Below are positions 26,893 to 35,801 of a stretch of DNA of 64,000 nucleotides, in pieces (the stretch's first letter is position 1; the number at the start of each line of letters is the position of its first letter). The stretch is from JACKHO01 sp041398745 (GTDB lineage Bacteria; Planctomycetota; Planctomycetia; Planctomycetales; Planctomycetaceae), in contig JAWKUB010000004.1 of NCBI GenBank assembly GCA_041398745.1, positions 620,001 through 684,000 of the forward strand, read 5' to 3'. Under the pieces are notes generated by a model. That model was given only the letters and a program-made list of their open reading frames with translations. It was not told the origin of the DNA and ran no database searches. Both the position numbers and the translations under genes were made by a program.

Positions 26893-27264
26893 TCAGCGTC
26901 TCTTTTTCTTCTTCGAGGGTGATGAAGCGGGTTCAGAATCTTCTGCGGCTTGCAGTTCCTTGAGGTAGTCGTCGAGTCGATCGAAACTCTCCTCCCAAAA
27001 CGTGCGATAACGTTCAATCCAGGACGCAGCTTCCTTGAGCGGCTCTGCCCGCAGCTTGCAGGGACGCAACTGAGCGTCACGCGTTCGCTCAATGAGTCCA
27101 GCCCGCTCAAGCACTTTCAGGTGCTTAGAAATCGCAGGAAGTGTCATGTCGAACGGTTCGGCCAGTTCCTTAACCGCTGCCTCGCCTTTCGAAAGTCGAG
27201 TCAGAATCGCGCGCCGCGTGGGATCGGCAATCGCAGCGAAGGTAACACTCAGGTCATCGATCAT
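26893..27264 (-). CDS. ArsR-family winged-helix transcriptional regulator
   Basis: A 123-residue regulator. The winged-helix DNA-binding domain fills the first 85 residues: the opening AAIADPTRRAILTRLSKGEAAV, recognition helix TLPAISKHLKVLERAGLIER, and the wing with RDAQLRPCKL. A helical tail (FDRLDDYLKELQAAE) and a basic Lys-rich end follow. There is no metal-binding Cys pair of the ArsR/SmtB type. It belongs to the non-metal subgroup often paired with AHSA1 proteins. A perfect 38-bp palindrome lies two bases before the start codon and probably binds this protein, giving autoregulation of the two-gene operon. Confidence 0.9.
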   Translation of the reverse strand: MIDDLSVTFAAIADPTRRAILTRLSKGEAAVKELAEPFDMTLPAISKHLKVLERAGLIERTRDAQLRPCKLRAEPLKEAASWIERYRTFWEESFDRLDDYLKELQAAEDSEPASSPSKKKKRR

Positions 27265-27266
27265 TG

Positions 27267-27304
27267 TAGTTTACCGATCAGTTAATTAACTGATCGGTAA
27301 ACTA
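27267..27304. promoter_or_regulatory. Perfect 38-bp palindrome, probable ArsR operator
   Basis: Left half TAGTTTACCGATCAGTTAA is followed without spacer by its exact reverse complement, centred between 27285 and 27286. It ends two bases upstream of the regulator start codon (27264). In this position a bound dimer would block transcription or translation start. Its A+T-rich centre contrasts with the surroundings. Confidence 0.75.
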
Positions 27305-27545
27305 ACGGGGCAGCATGAGTGAAGTCAACCTGAATCGCACACAAGATCGACAAGTTTTCGGGGAGCGTCGACGAAGGGCAGGGGGGCGACTTGGATTCCG
27401 CCCGGCGTTTCTGCCGGCAAATCTTGATTGATAAGGGCTGACGGACGTCGTGAGCCACTCTGACAGCGTCGCTGAGTTCAGGTTTGGAGCGGGTGCTGAT
27501 ACGCTTGGCGAACTCGATGAATCCAAATTACAGGGAACAACTGAT

Positions 27546-28946
27546 ATGCGTTGTCGTCACCATTGGCTCTTCTTACTCGTCGCCGTCAGTTCGGCCTGTC
27601 TGGGCTCTGTGTCCCGGGCGCAGTCCAATGAGGTCGAGCAACACGTCGTTGTCATCAGCATTGACGGGTTTGCGGCGTACCTCGTGGATGACCCCAAAGT
27701 CCCGCTGCCGACAATTCGTCGATTAGCCCGTGAGGGGTGCATTGTGGAAGGGGGGATGACCGTCTCCGATCCTTCCGTCACGTGGCCCAATCACACAACT
27801 CTTATCACGGGTATGCAACCTGGCCGGCATGGTGTGCTGGCGAACGGAGTTCTGGTGAGGGGCGGAATTGGTGTTCCCGTCACCATTGATCCTCACCGCG
27901 ATCAGAGTGACCTGGTCAAGGTTCCCACCGTGGTCGACGTGGCCCATGCCGCCGGCCTTCGGACAGCCGAAATCAACTGGCCCTGCACGCGGAATTCGAA
28001 GTCATTTGATGACCAGTTCCCCGACGTGCCTGATGCTCTTGCCTACACCACACCGCAATTGCGTTCCGAACTCATTGAACTGGGCCTACTCAAAGACGAA
28101 ACACAAGCCTCGTTTCGGAGCGTCAGCATTGTCGGACTGGACTACGTTTGGACGGAAGCGGCCTGCCACGTCATTCGAGAACGCAAACCACATTTAATGC
28201 TGGTCCATTTGCTGAACAACGACGCGACGCATCACAAACGCGGAGCACAGTCACAGGAAGGGTATACCGCCAATGCGTACGCCGACATGTGTGTGTCACA
28301 GATTGTTGGGGCCGTCGACGATGCCGGCATTCGTGAACGGACAACGATCATCCTGGTCGCCGATCACGGATTCGCACTGACACCGAAAGCAATTCGCCCC
28401 AACGTGCTGCTGCGCGAAGCGGGATTGCTGACAGTTGAAAACGGAAAGCTCACCCAGGCCCAGGTACATGTGGTCCCCGAAGGGGGCATTGGACTTGTTT
28501 ACTGTACCAATCCCGCAAATGCTTCACAGGCTGCGGCTGACTTCAAAGACAAGTTCATAGGACAGGAAGGAGTTGCCGATGTCCTCCTGCCAGACCGTTT
28601 CGATGAAGTTGGCTTCCCGCACCCGCGGGATTACGAACAGGTTCCCGATGCCATTCTTGTTGCGCAGGAGGGATACTCGGTTTCCGGATCGGTGGCGGGG
28701 GACACCTTCGTTGCCACAAACGAAGAAGCGGGAACCTCACTCGGAGCACATGGATTACTGGCCAAACATCCCAAAATGAAAGCCATGTGCATCCTCTCCG
28801 GCGCCGGCATCCGACCTGGTACGAAACTTCCAACAGTGAACAACACGGCTATTGCCCCGACCATCGCGAAACTGCTCAACCTCGATCTTCCGAATACTGA
28901 CGAAAGGCCACTGGTCGAGGCGCTGGATGCGTCGTCCGATCGATGA
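27546..28946 (+). CDS. Secreted alkaline-phosphatase-superfamily phosphodiesterase (nucleotide pyrophosphatase type)
   Basis: A 466-residue exported protein; the signal peptide runs to SVSRAQS. The alkaline phosphatase superfamily core is visible. VVVISIDGF holds the first metal Asp, and MTVSDPSVTWPNHTTLITGMQPGRHGVLAN contains the nucleophile Thr of type-I phosphodiesterases (SVTWPNH). Later come LLNNDATHHKRG and LVADHGF with the metal Asp and His residues, and GAHGLLAKHPKMKAMCILSG near the end. The substrate is a phosphodiester or pyrophosphate of unknown kind. ATG 27546 was chosen because it opens the signal peptide. It shares its strand with a run of carbohydrate-degradation genes. Confidence 0.87.
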   Translation: MRCRHHWLFLLVAVSSACLGSVSRAQSNEVEQHVVVISIDGFAAYLVDDPKVPLPTIRRLAREGCIVEGGMTVSDPSVTWPNHTTLITGMQPGRHGVLANGVLVRGGIGVPVTIDPHRDQSDLVKVPTVVDVAHAAGLRTAEINWPCTRNSKSFDDQFPDVPDALAYTTPQLRSELIELGLLKDETQASFRSVSIVGLDYVWTEAACHVIRERKPHLMLVHLLNNDATHHKRGAQSQEGYTANAYADMCVSQIVGAVDDAGIRERTTIILVADHGFALTPKAIRPNVLLREAGLLTVENGKLTQAQVHVVPEGGIGLVYCTNPANASQAAADFKDKFIGQEGVADVLLPDRFDEVGFPHPRDYEQVPDAILVAQEGYSVSGSVAGDTFVATNEEAGTSLGAHGLLAKHPKMKAMCILSGAGIRPGTKLPTVNNTAIAPTIAKLLNLDLPNTDERPLVEALDASSDR

Positions 28947-29074
28947 GGAACGTCCAATTGAACTGTCCACCCACAGCGAACAGCGAGTGGGAAGAATCGA
29001 CTGGGGATATCACAGTCGTTCTAATACCTGCGCCCATGCGGCCTTGTTTCAAAACACTCATCCCAAGCATTCCT

Positions 29075-30388
29075 ATGGTCTCACACCGAATACTTCGGCG
29101 ACTCATCCTCCTCCTTGGTTTATTGGCAGCACCGGGTTTCTCGGTTTACGGAGCCGATAAGCCCAAGCCTCTCAAGGTGTTCATCTTGGCAGGGCAGTCA
29201 AACATGGAGGGGCATGCCCGGACCGAGACGTTTGACTACATTGGGGATGATCCCGCGACCGCTCCACTCCTGAAGCAAATGCGTGGTGCTGATGGCAAGC
29301 CGACGGTTTGTGAGGGTGCATGGATTTCTTATTACACCGGCTGGTACGACGGCAGCGCCAACGGCGAAGGCTTTGGAAATCTAACAGCGGGATATGGCGC
29401 TCGAGGTGATCAACCCACGCAGGATAGTGGAAAGATCGGACCAGAGTTCACGTTTGGCCTCGCCATGGACGCCGCGTTTGACGAGCCGGTGCTCATCATC
29501 AAGACCGCCTGGGGTGGTAAAAGTCTGCATACCGACTTCCGTCCGCCGAGTGCCGGTCCATACGTGCTGAGCGACTGGCAATTGGAGAACTATCCGAAGC
29601 AGGAGGGGCATGGCATCCCCAAAGACTTCGAGAAATGGAAGGTCGACAAAGCCAAAGAAACCGGCGTCTTTTATCGCTCCATGATCGAGCATGTGAAACG
29701 GGTGCTGGACGATCCGAAACGAGTTTGCCCGGCATACAATCCAGCCGCCGGTTACGAATTGGCGGGCTTTGTGTGGCTGCAAGGCTTCAACGATATGGTG
29801 GACAGCCATGTTTATCCGCACCCCAAGAAGGGGGATGAGACTCCGCGTTTTGCCAGATACAGCGACTGCCTCGCTCACTTCATCCGCGATGTCTGCAAAG
29901 ACCTTTCGGCTCCGAACATGCCCTTCGTAATTGGCGTCATGGGTGTCGATGGTGCAGAGGCCGGCCCGGACAATCTGGCCTTCCGAGAGGCAATGACCGC
30001 TCCCTCATTGCTGCCGGAATTTCAAGGCAACGTCATCGCCGTTCCGACCGCACCGTTCTGGTCGGAAGAGCTGGGAATCATCGACCACAAGCGCGGGCAA
30101 GTGCGACAGATGAGCTATTTCCTTGATTCCAAACACAAAGATCATGCAAATGCCGACGGCTCGATGTCAGACGAACAAAAGCGTGAATACCTCCGGAAGT
30201 TTGAAGCGGACCTGATTTCGCCAGCTGATGAAGCACTCTGGAAACGTGGTGCATCAAACGCCGGTTATCACTATTTGGGATGTGCCAAGACGTTCGCTCA
30301 AATGGGACAGGCGTTTGCCAAAGCGAATCTGGCAATGCTGGAAGGAGGCGACAGGCCAGTGAAAGCCTCTCAGGCTTCCGAACCGTAA
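29075..30388 (+). CDS. Secreted sialate-O-acetylesterase-type (SASA/DUF303) esterase
   Basis: A 437-residue exported protein with signal peptide RRLILLLGLLAAPGFSVYGA. The catalytic block LKVFILAGQSNMEGHA carries the SGNH-type nucleophile Ser in GQSNM. The second family block is EFTFGLAMDAAFDEPVLIIKTAWGGKSL, and a later stretch VWLQGFNDMVD resembles the QGE-N block. A His near the C-terminus (GYHYLGCAKTFAQMG) may complete the active site. Such enzymes remove acetyl groups from polysaccharides. A start at 28943 overlapping the previous gene is possible, but ATG 29075 opens the signal peptide directly. The sulfatase gene follows, which fits a role in degrading decorated polysaccharides. Confidence 0.85.
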   Translation: MVSHRILRRLILLLGLLAAPGFSVYGADKPKPLKVFILAGQSNMEGHARTETFDYIGDDPATAPLLKQMRGADGKPTVCEGAWISYYTGWYDGSANGEGFGNLTAGYGARGDQPTQDSGKIGPEFTFGLAMDAAFDEPVLIIKTAWGGKSLHTDFRPPSAGPYVLSDWQLENYPKQEGHGIPKDFEKWKVDKAKETGVFYRSMIEHVKRVLDDPKRVCPAYNPAAGYELAGFVWLQGFNDMVDSHVYPHPKKGDETPRFARYSDCLAHFIRDVCKDLSAPNMPFVIGVMGVDGAEAGPDNLAFREAMTAPSLLPEFQGNVIAVPTAPFWSEELGIIDHKRGQVRQMSYFLDSKHKDHANADGSMSDEQKREYLRKFEADLISPADEALWKRGASNAGYHYLGCAKTFAQMGQAFAKANLAMLEGGDRPVKASQASEP

Positions 30389-30518
30389 TGTGGCGAGATG
30401 GCCGGTTGCCAGTTTGTTTGCCAAACCGGTCAGTAAACTGCTGGTGAGCCCGTCGGTAATTCTCAACCCTAATTCTTTCCAGTGACTATCCGGCTAACTA
30501 CGTCTCACTAAGGATGAC

Positions 30519-31928
30519 ATGAAACGGTTCCTGCTCCTCGTCTCACTGATTCTTTCGCTCTCAAGTTTCGGTTTCGCTGCGAAGCCGCCGAAGCCCAATA
30601 TCGTCTTTATCTTCGCTGACGACTGGGGCTGGGGTGATTTAGGTTGTCACGGGCATCCCTACGTCAAGACGCCGAATATCGATCGACTGGCCAAAGAGGG
30701 GACGGACTTTCATCGGTTCACAGTCGCCAGCGGTGTTTGTTCTCCCAGCCGTACCGCGGTAATGACGGGACATTTCCCCGCCCGCTACAACATCAATGGT
30801 CACTTTGCCTGGGTGCCACAGAATCAGAAACGGAATATGCCCGACTGGCTCGATCCCGTAACGCCAACGCTGCCCAGAATGCTGCAGTCGGCCGGCTATG
30901 CGACCGCTCACTTTGGAAAGTGGCACCTGTCGAATGACATGATTCCCGACTCGCCGCTACCGAGTGCCTATGGGTATGACGAATACGGTGCCTTCAACTG
31001 CGCCGGCGAGCAAATGCCCGTCCATGAAGACGCGCAGCACGCCATTGCCTTCATGGAGAAGTGTACGCAGGCGGGGAAGCCGTTTTTCATTAACCTCTGG
31101 ATGCACGAACCACATACGCCGTTTCACACAGTACCGAAGTATGAGTGGCGATTCCGCGACCTCGACCGGCCCGATCAGATTTACGCATCCGTACTCTCAC
31201 ACGCAGATGACCGCATCGGCGAAGTGCTTGATACCATCGACCGCCTGCAACTCACCGACAACACACTGGTCATTTTCAGTTCCGACAATGGTCCCGCCCG
31301 CAGCCCACGACCAGTGGAACTGGAACTGATGTACGACACCGCCACTGGCGCAGGCTGGGGAATCGGTGGCTCGAAGGGAATCACGGCAGGTCGAAAGGGT
31401 TACAAATCTTCGCTGTTCGAAGGGGGGATTAATGTCCCGTTCATCGCCCGCTGGCCCGGAAAAATTGCAGCGGACAAAGTTGACGACCAATCACTCATTT
31501 CGGCCGTCGACTTGTTGCCGACGTTCTGTGAACTCGCCGGCGCGAAGCTACCAGCCGACTATCAGCCTGATGGTGTCAGTCAGGTCTCAACGCTCTTTGG
31601 GCAGGCGTCGCCCGAACGCACAAAGCCACTTTTCTGGAAAATCGACGCCCGCTGGCCACCCCGTCCTGAAGCCCCACACCACTGGGCAGGATTTGTCATC
31701 GTCGACCAGCATTGGAAGTTATTGACGAGCACAGACGGCAGCCATGCTGAACTTTACGACCTGCGGCAAGACCCTCTTGAAGAAGTTGATCAGAATCCTT
31801 CGCGCCCAGAGGTCGTGGCGGAGCTGCGTAAGAAACTCGACAACTGGAAAGCCTCGCTGCCAGCACATCCCAGTGGAGATGTGTTTTCGCAGGAACGCGG
31901 TAAATCGCCGATGCCAAACTCGGATTGA
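30519..31928 (+). CDS. Secreted arylsulfatase-type sulfatase (Cys-type, formylglycine)
   Basis: A 469-residue exported sulfatase; the signal peptide ends SFGFAA. Metal and active-site elements are NIVFIFADDWGWGDLGCHG (two Asp ligands), the formylglycine motif CSPSR with the modified Cys74, HFGKWHL, and FSSDNG. The C-terminal subdomain contains ELYDLRQDPLEE. These enzymes cleave sulfate esters of polysaccharides and need maturation by a formylglycine-generating enzyme, which is not encoded here. Sulfatases are strongly expanded in planctomycetes. It forms a likely polysaccharide-decorating-group removal set with the SASA esterase 130 bases upstream. Confidence 0.93.
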   Translation: MKRFLLLVSLILSLSSFGFAAKPPKPNIVFIFADDWGWGDLGCHGHPYVKTPNIDRLAKEGTDFHRFTVASGVCSPSRTAVMTGHFPARYNINGHFAWVPQNQKRNMPDWLDPVTPTLPRMLQSAGYATAHFGKWHLSNDMIPDSPLPSAYGYDEYGAFNCAGEQMPVHEDAQHAIAFMEKCTQAGKPFFINLWMHEPHTPFHTVPKYEWRFRDLDRPDQIYASVLSHADDRIGEVLDTIDRLQLTDNTLVIFSSDNGPARSPRPVELELMYDTATGAGWGIGGSKGITAGRKGYKSSLFEGGINVPFIARWPGKIAADKVDDQSLISAVDLLPTFCELAGAKLPADYQPDGVSQVSTLFGQASPERTKPLFWKIDARWPPRPEAPHHWAGFVIVDQHWKLLTSTDGSHAELYDLRQDPLEEVDQNPSRPEVVAELRKKLDNWKASLPAHPSGDVFSQERGKSPMPNSD

Positions 31929-32015
31929 GGTCTGGTGCTGAACCGGCCAGCGTTATTTCATGTCATTTCCTGATCTACTTGATTTCGATAGTCGTTTGCC
32001 TGCTACCATGTATTG

Positions 32016-32573
32016 ATGAACGATGTCACGCGAATTCTGGCGGCAATTGAAGCGGGGGAACGGGCCGCGAGTGACGAATTGTTGCCCCTCGTGTACGAGG
32101 AGTTGCGAAAGCTCGCGGGGGCTCGACTTGTGCATGAAAATCCAGGTCAATCGCTGACGGCTACGGCGCTGGTACATGAAGCGTATTTGCGACTGGTTGG
32201 TGGCGAAGCCGATGCAGGCTGGCAGGGCAGGGGACATTTTTTCGCAGCGGCCGCCGAAGCCATGCGGCGCATTCTGATTAATCGTGCCCGTGACCGAAAT
32301 CGATTGAAACGTGGCGGCGGTTGGAAGCAAGTCGACTTGTCATCGGTTTCCATTGCCATGGAAACCCCGCCCGATTTGCTCATCGACCTGGACGAAGCCA
32401 TTAATGCGCTGGCGGAGCAGGACACTTCTTCTGCGGAACTCATCAAACTCAAGTTCTTTGCCGGCCTGAGCCTGAAGGAGGCATCTGCCAGTCTGGGGCT
32501 CACTCGCAGGCAGGGAGACCGGTTGTGGTCGTATGCACGGGCCTGGCTGTTCGACCGACTGCAAGGGCCATAA
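32016..32573 (+). CDS. ECF-type RNA polymerase sigma factor
   Basis: A 185-residue sigma factor of the planctomycete-rich ECF group that regularly precedes a large Ser/Thr kinase gene. Region 2 holds ELLPLVYEELRKLAGARL and SLTATALVHEAYLRLV, then HFFAAAAEAMRRILINRARD. Region 4 has LDEAINALAEQD, FFAGLSLKEASASLGLTRRQGDRLWSYARAWL with the helix-turn-helix. It directs RNA polymerase to a specific promoter set, probably under control of the kinase encoded 105 bases downstream. ATG 32016 is preceded in frame by TTG 32013. Confidence 0.92.
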   Translation: MNDVTRILAAIEAGERAASDELLPLVYEELRKLAGARLVHENPGQSLTATALVHEAYLRLVGGEADAGWQGRGHFFAAAAEAMRRILINRARDRNRLKRGGGWKQVDLSSVSIAMETPPDLLIDLDEAINALAEQDTSSAELIKLKFFAGLSLKEASASLGLTRRQGDRLWSYARAWLFDRLQGP

Positions 32574-32678
32574 CATGCCGGTCGGAAATGACTTTCGAGA
32601 AAGCATGATTTTGTTGGTGCAATCTTCGGCCAGACGGGGCATTGGTATGTGACCAACTCACTTGCGAGGAATCCAGCG

Positions 32679-35600
32679 ATGTCCGATTTCGACACCAAAG
32701 CCCGCGACCTTTTTTTGCAGGCCCTTGATCAACAGCCCAATGAAATCACCGAGTTTCTCGATGCAGCTTGCGGCGGGAACGCTGAACTCCGGAATCGCGT
32801 GCAGGCGCTGCTGGATGCTCACAACAAGGCTGGCAACTTCTTGCCTCCTTCAGAAGCTGAACAAACCGTTATTGGCAATGCCGATTCAGACGATCCGGGA
32901 GTTCTTTCGCAGGATGCCGCGAGTCGCGAACTTAAGCCTGGCATGACCATTGGCCCGTACAAGTTACTGGAATGCATTGGCGAAGGGGGTATGGGGGCGG
33001 TGTGGGTGGCGAGTCAGTCACAGCCCATCAAACGTAAAGTAGCCATTAAGCTCATCAAAGCCGGGATGGACTCGCGGCAGGTGCTGGCCCGCTTCGAGGC
33101 CGAACGGCACGCATTGGCGATGATGGACCATCCCAACATTGCGAGAGTGCTCGATGGCGGTATGACAGAGCGGGGGAGACCATATTTTGCGATGGAGTAC
33201 GTCAAAGGCGTGCCGCTGACGGAATACTGCGACAAGGCCAAACTGTCTGTCAAAGAGCGTCTGGAACTGTTCCTCCCAATTTGCCACGCGGTGCAGCACG
33301 CGCATCAGAAAGGCATCATCCACCGTGACCTGAAACCATCGAACATTCTGGTCTGTCTGTTCGATGGAAAGCCAGTGCCCAAGGTCATCGATTTCGGATT
33401 GGCCAAGGCAATGCACCAGTCGCTGACTGACCAGTCTCTATTCACTGCTCATGGCATGATGGTCGGTACGCCGCTTTACATGAGTCCCGAACAGGCGGAG
33501 CAGAACAATCTCGATATCGACACCCGAACCGACGTCTACGCCCTGGGCGTCATTTTGTACGAACTGCTGACCGGCACGACGCCACTTGAAAGAGCCCAGT
33601 TCGATAAAGCGGCATATGCCGAGATTCTACGGCTGATCAAGGAAGTCGAACCTCCCAAGCCGAGCACCCGGCTCAGTGGAAATGAAAGCCTGCCGAGCGT
33701 CGCAGCACAGCGGAACATCGATCCGAGGCATTTGACTCGCAGCATTACCGGGGATTTGGACTGGGTCGTCATGAAGGCTCTGGAGAAGGAACGCACCCGC
33801 CGCTACGACACCGCCAACGGTTTGGCCGAAGACATCCGTCGGCACCTCTCAGATGAACCAGTCAGTGCCAGCCCTCCATCAACCAGTTACCGGGTGCAAA
33901 AGTTTATTCGTCGGAACCGTGTCGGTGTCATCGCTGCAGGTGTGACTGCCATCGCCTTACTTCTTGGAGTTGTCGGAACGACCAGCGGCATGATGTGGGC
34001 ACGGTCGGAACAGCAGAAAGCGGTCGATGCCCGCAAAGCGGAAAGTGCGGCCAAGCTTGCGGCACAAGCCAGTGCCAAGCAGGCAAACAGCGAAGCAAAG
34101 CGTGCCAGGGCCGCCGAACAGCGAATCGCCGAAACGCTGAAACAAGTTGAATCCGAACGCGATGCGAAGGACCAAGCCCGAAAAGAAGCTGAGCGAATCG
34201 CTGCATTCATGACGAGCGTTCTTCAAAGCCCCAATCCAGAGAGAGACGGACGTGATATCAAGGTTGTCGAACTCCTCGACAATGCCATCGAGAAGCTGGA
34301 TAGCGAATTAGCCGACTTGCCCGATCAGCGAGCACAACTTCAGACAACTTTGGCGCAGACCTACCACGCTTTAGGGCTTCAGCGAAAGGCTATTCCACTC
34401 GTTGAAAATGCAAGAGACTACTACCTGGAGAACTTTGGCCTTGAAGATGTGCGCACACTCTCCGCAATGAACGACCTCGCCCTCTACTACAACCACAACA
34501 GTCAAAGAGCAGAGTCACTGGAAATTAATGAAAAGAGCTTTGCAGTCAGCCGGGAGGTACTGGGGCCGCAGCATCCTTGCTCGCTCAGAGCAATGAGCCA
34601 CTTGGCGTTTCTTTACACCCTAAGCGGTCGGCGCGAGGAAACCCTGAAACTGAGAGAGGAAACGATAGCATACTACGTCGAGACATTTGGCGAAGAACAT
34701 CCCGAGACGCTCGGTGCCCGAGATTCCCTCATCAGTGCATACTCCTCCCTGAGACAGTTCCGAAAAGCGACTGCAATGCGTGAAGAATTGCTGAAGACGT
34801 GTCGCGACACTCTCGGTGCGGCAGACCCACTGACCTTGCGCGTCAGGAGTAATCTGGCGTCGCTTTACACCAATCAACGCGCAAAGGCTCTCGAACTGCG
34901 GGAGGAGCAAGTGTTGGTTTGCAGCGAGGCATTCGGCGACAAGCACTTACACACCATCAACGCAAAGCGAGCCCTTGCTGGTTTCTATCGTCGGATTGGA
35001 CAGAACAACGAAGCTCTCAAACTTTTCGAAGACTTGTTGATGACCAGTCAGTGGGTGCTTGGTCCCGAACATTTATACACTCGGATGATTGTCGACGAAC
35101 TAATAGTCTGCTGCGAGAATGCGGGTTTGAGAGACAGGGCGCTGAGTCTCCGCGAGGAACGCATCAGACTATGGATGAAACGGCTCGCATCCGACGATAC
35201 CGAGAACATTCGCTCGCTGGACACCATCACCTACTCGGCAATGGAACTCTCCGCAATTCTTGCTTGGGAACAACGGCGCGAGGCGCACGGTCGACTCAGT
35301 CGACCGCTTCTTTATTCGGCAGCCTCACTGGAATACGCAGCCGGTTTGGAACGGGTTGCCAAAATCGCATGTCTTTTGCCGAATGCCGAACCAGCCTCTT
35401 ATCAGAAGGCTGAGAAACTCATCCGCAAGGCATTGGAACTCAGCAAGGATAACACCGTGTTTCAGCCGTGGGGACGTATGACGCTGGGGATGGCCTTGTA
35501 TCGCACGGGCAAGTTCTCTGGCGCCGAAGAAGTTCTCGCAGTGGAGAAGTCAACTGGTGGCCCTGTTGGCGAAACGTCCGCCTATTTCCGGGCGATGGCA

Positions 35601-35801
35601 TTGTTCCAGCAGGGAAACGAAAAGGAAGCCCAAGACTTGTTTGCTGCCACTGAAGCAAAGATGAAGCCGCGTCCGGAACAAATGGGAAAACCATTCGACG
35701 ACGTCGAGCCCGATCAAATCATCGTCTGGATCGCACATCGGGAAGCCGATGCGCTCATCAACGACAAGCTGGATCAGCCGGAAACTACGCCATCGCGTTG
35801 A
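32679..35801 (+). CDS. Membrane Ser/Thr protein kinase with TPR repeats
   Basis: A 1040-residue protein. A short N-terminal helical part precedes a complete PknB-type kinase domain with IGEGGMGAVWVAS, VAIKLIKAGMD, the catalytic loop HRDLKPSNILV (about residue 214), DFGLAKAM, and the APE-equivalent MSPEQAE. A membrane helix (VGVIAAGVTAIALLLGVVGTTSGM, about residues 409-437) is followed by an Ala/Glu/Lys coiled-coil and by TPR-like repeats (ETLKLREETIAYYVETFG, KAKALELREEQVLV) out to the end. The kinase is inside the cell, the TPR part probably outside. ATG 32679 has GAGGA eight bases upstream; a GTG at 32649 is in frame. It forms the usual sigma/kinase pair with the preceding gene. Confidence 0.92.
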   Translation: MSDFDTKARDLFLQALDQQPNEITEFLDAACGGNAELRNRVQALLDAHNKAGNFLPPSEAEQTVIGNADSDDPGVLSQDAASRELKPGMTIGPYKLLECIGEGGMGAVWVASQSQPIKRKVAIKLIKAGMDSRQVLARFEAERHALAMMDHPNIARVLDGGMTERGRPYFAMEYVKGVPLTEYCDKAKLSVKERLELFLPICHAVQHAHQKGIIHRDLKPSNILVCLFDGKPVPKVIDFGLAKAMHQSLTDQSLFTAHGMMVGTPLYMSPEQAEQNNLDIDTRTDVYALGVILYELLTGTTPLERAQFDKAAYAEILRLIKEVEPPKPSTRLSGNESLPSVAAQRNIDPRHLTRSITGDLDWVVMKALEKERTRRYDTANGLAEDIRRHLSDEPVSASPPSTSYRVQKFIRRNRVGVIAAGVTAIALLLGVVGTTSGMMWARSEQQKAVDARKAESAAKLAAQASAKQANSEAKRARAAEQRIAETLKQVESERDAKDQARKEAERIAAFMTSVLQSPNPERDGRDIKVVELLDNAIEKLDSELADLPDQRAQLQTTLAQTYHALGLQRKAIPLVENARDYYLENFGLEDVRTLSAMNDLALYYNHNSQRAESLEINEKSFAVSREVLGPQHPCSLRAMSHLAFLYTLSGRREETLKLREETIAYYVETFGEEHPETLGARDSLISAYSSLRQFRKATAMREELLKTCRDTLGAADPLTLRVRSNLASLYTNQRAKALELREEQVLVCSEAFGDKHLHTINAKRALAGFYRRIGQNNEALKLFEDLLMTSQWVLGPEHLYTRMIVDELIVCCENAGLRDRALSLREERIRLWMKRLASDDTENIRSLDTITYSAMELSAILAWEQRREAHGRLSRPLLYSAASLEYAAGLERVAKIACLLPNAEPASYQKAEKLIRKALELSKDNTVFQPWGRMTLGMALYRTGKFSGAEEVLAVEKSTGGPVGETSAYFRAMALFQQGNEKEAQDLFAATEAKMKPRPEQMGKPFDDVEPDQIIVWIAHREADALINDKLDQPETTPSR

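Noticed and set aside
26253..27110. A 285-residue frame overlapping the ArsR and AHSA1 genes
   Set aside because: Shifted frame over two well-supported genes, composition typical of a shadow.
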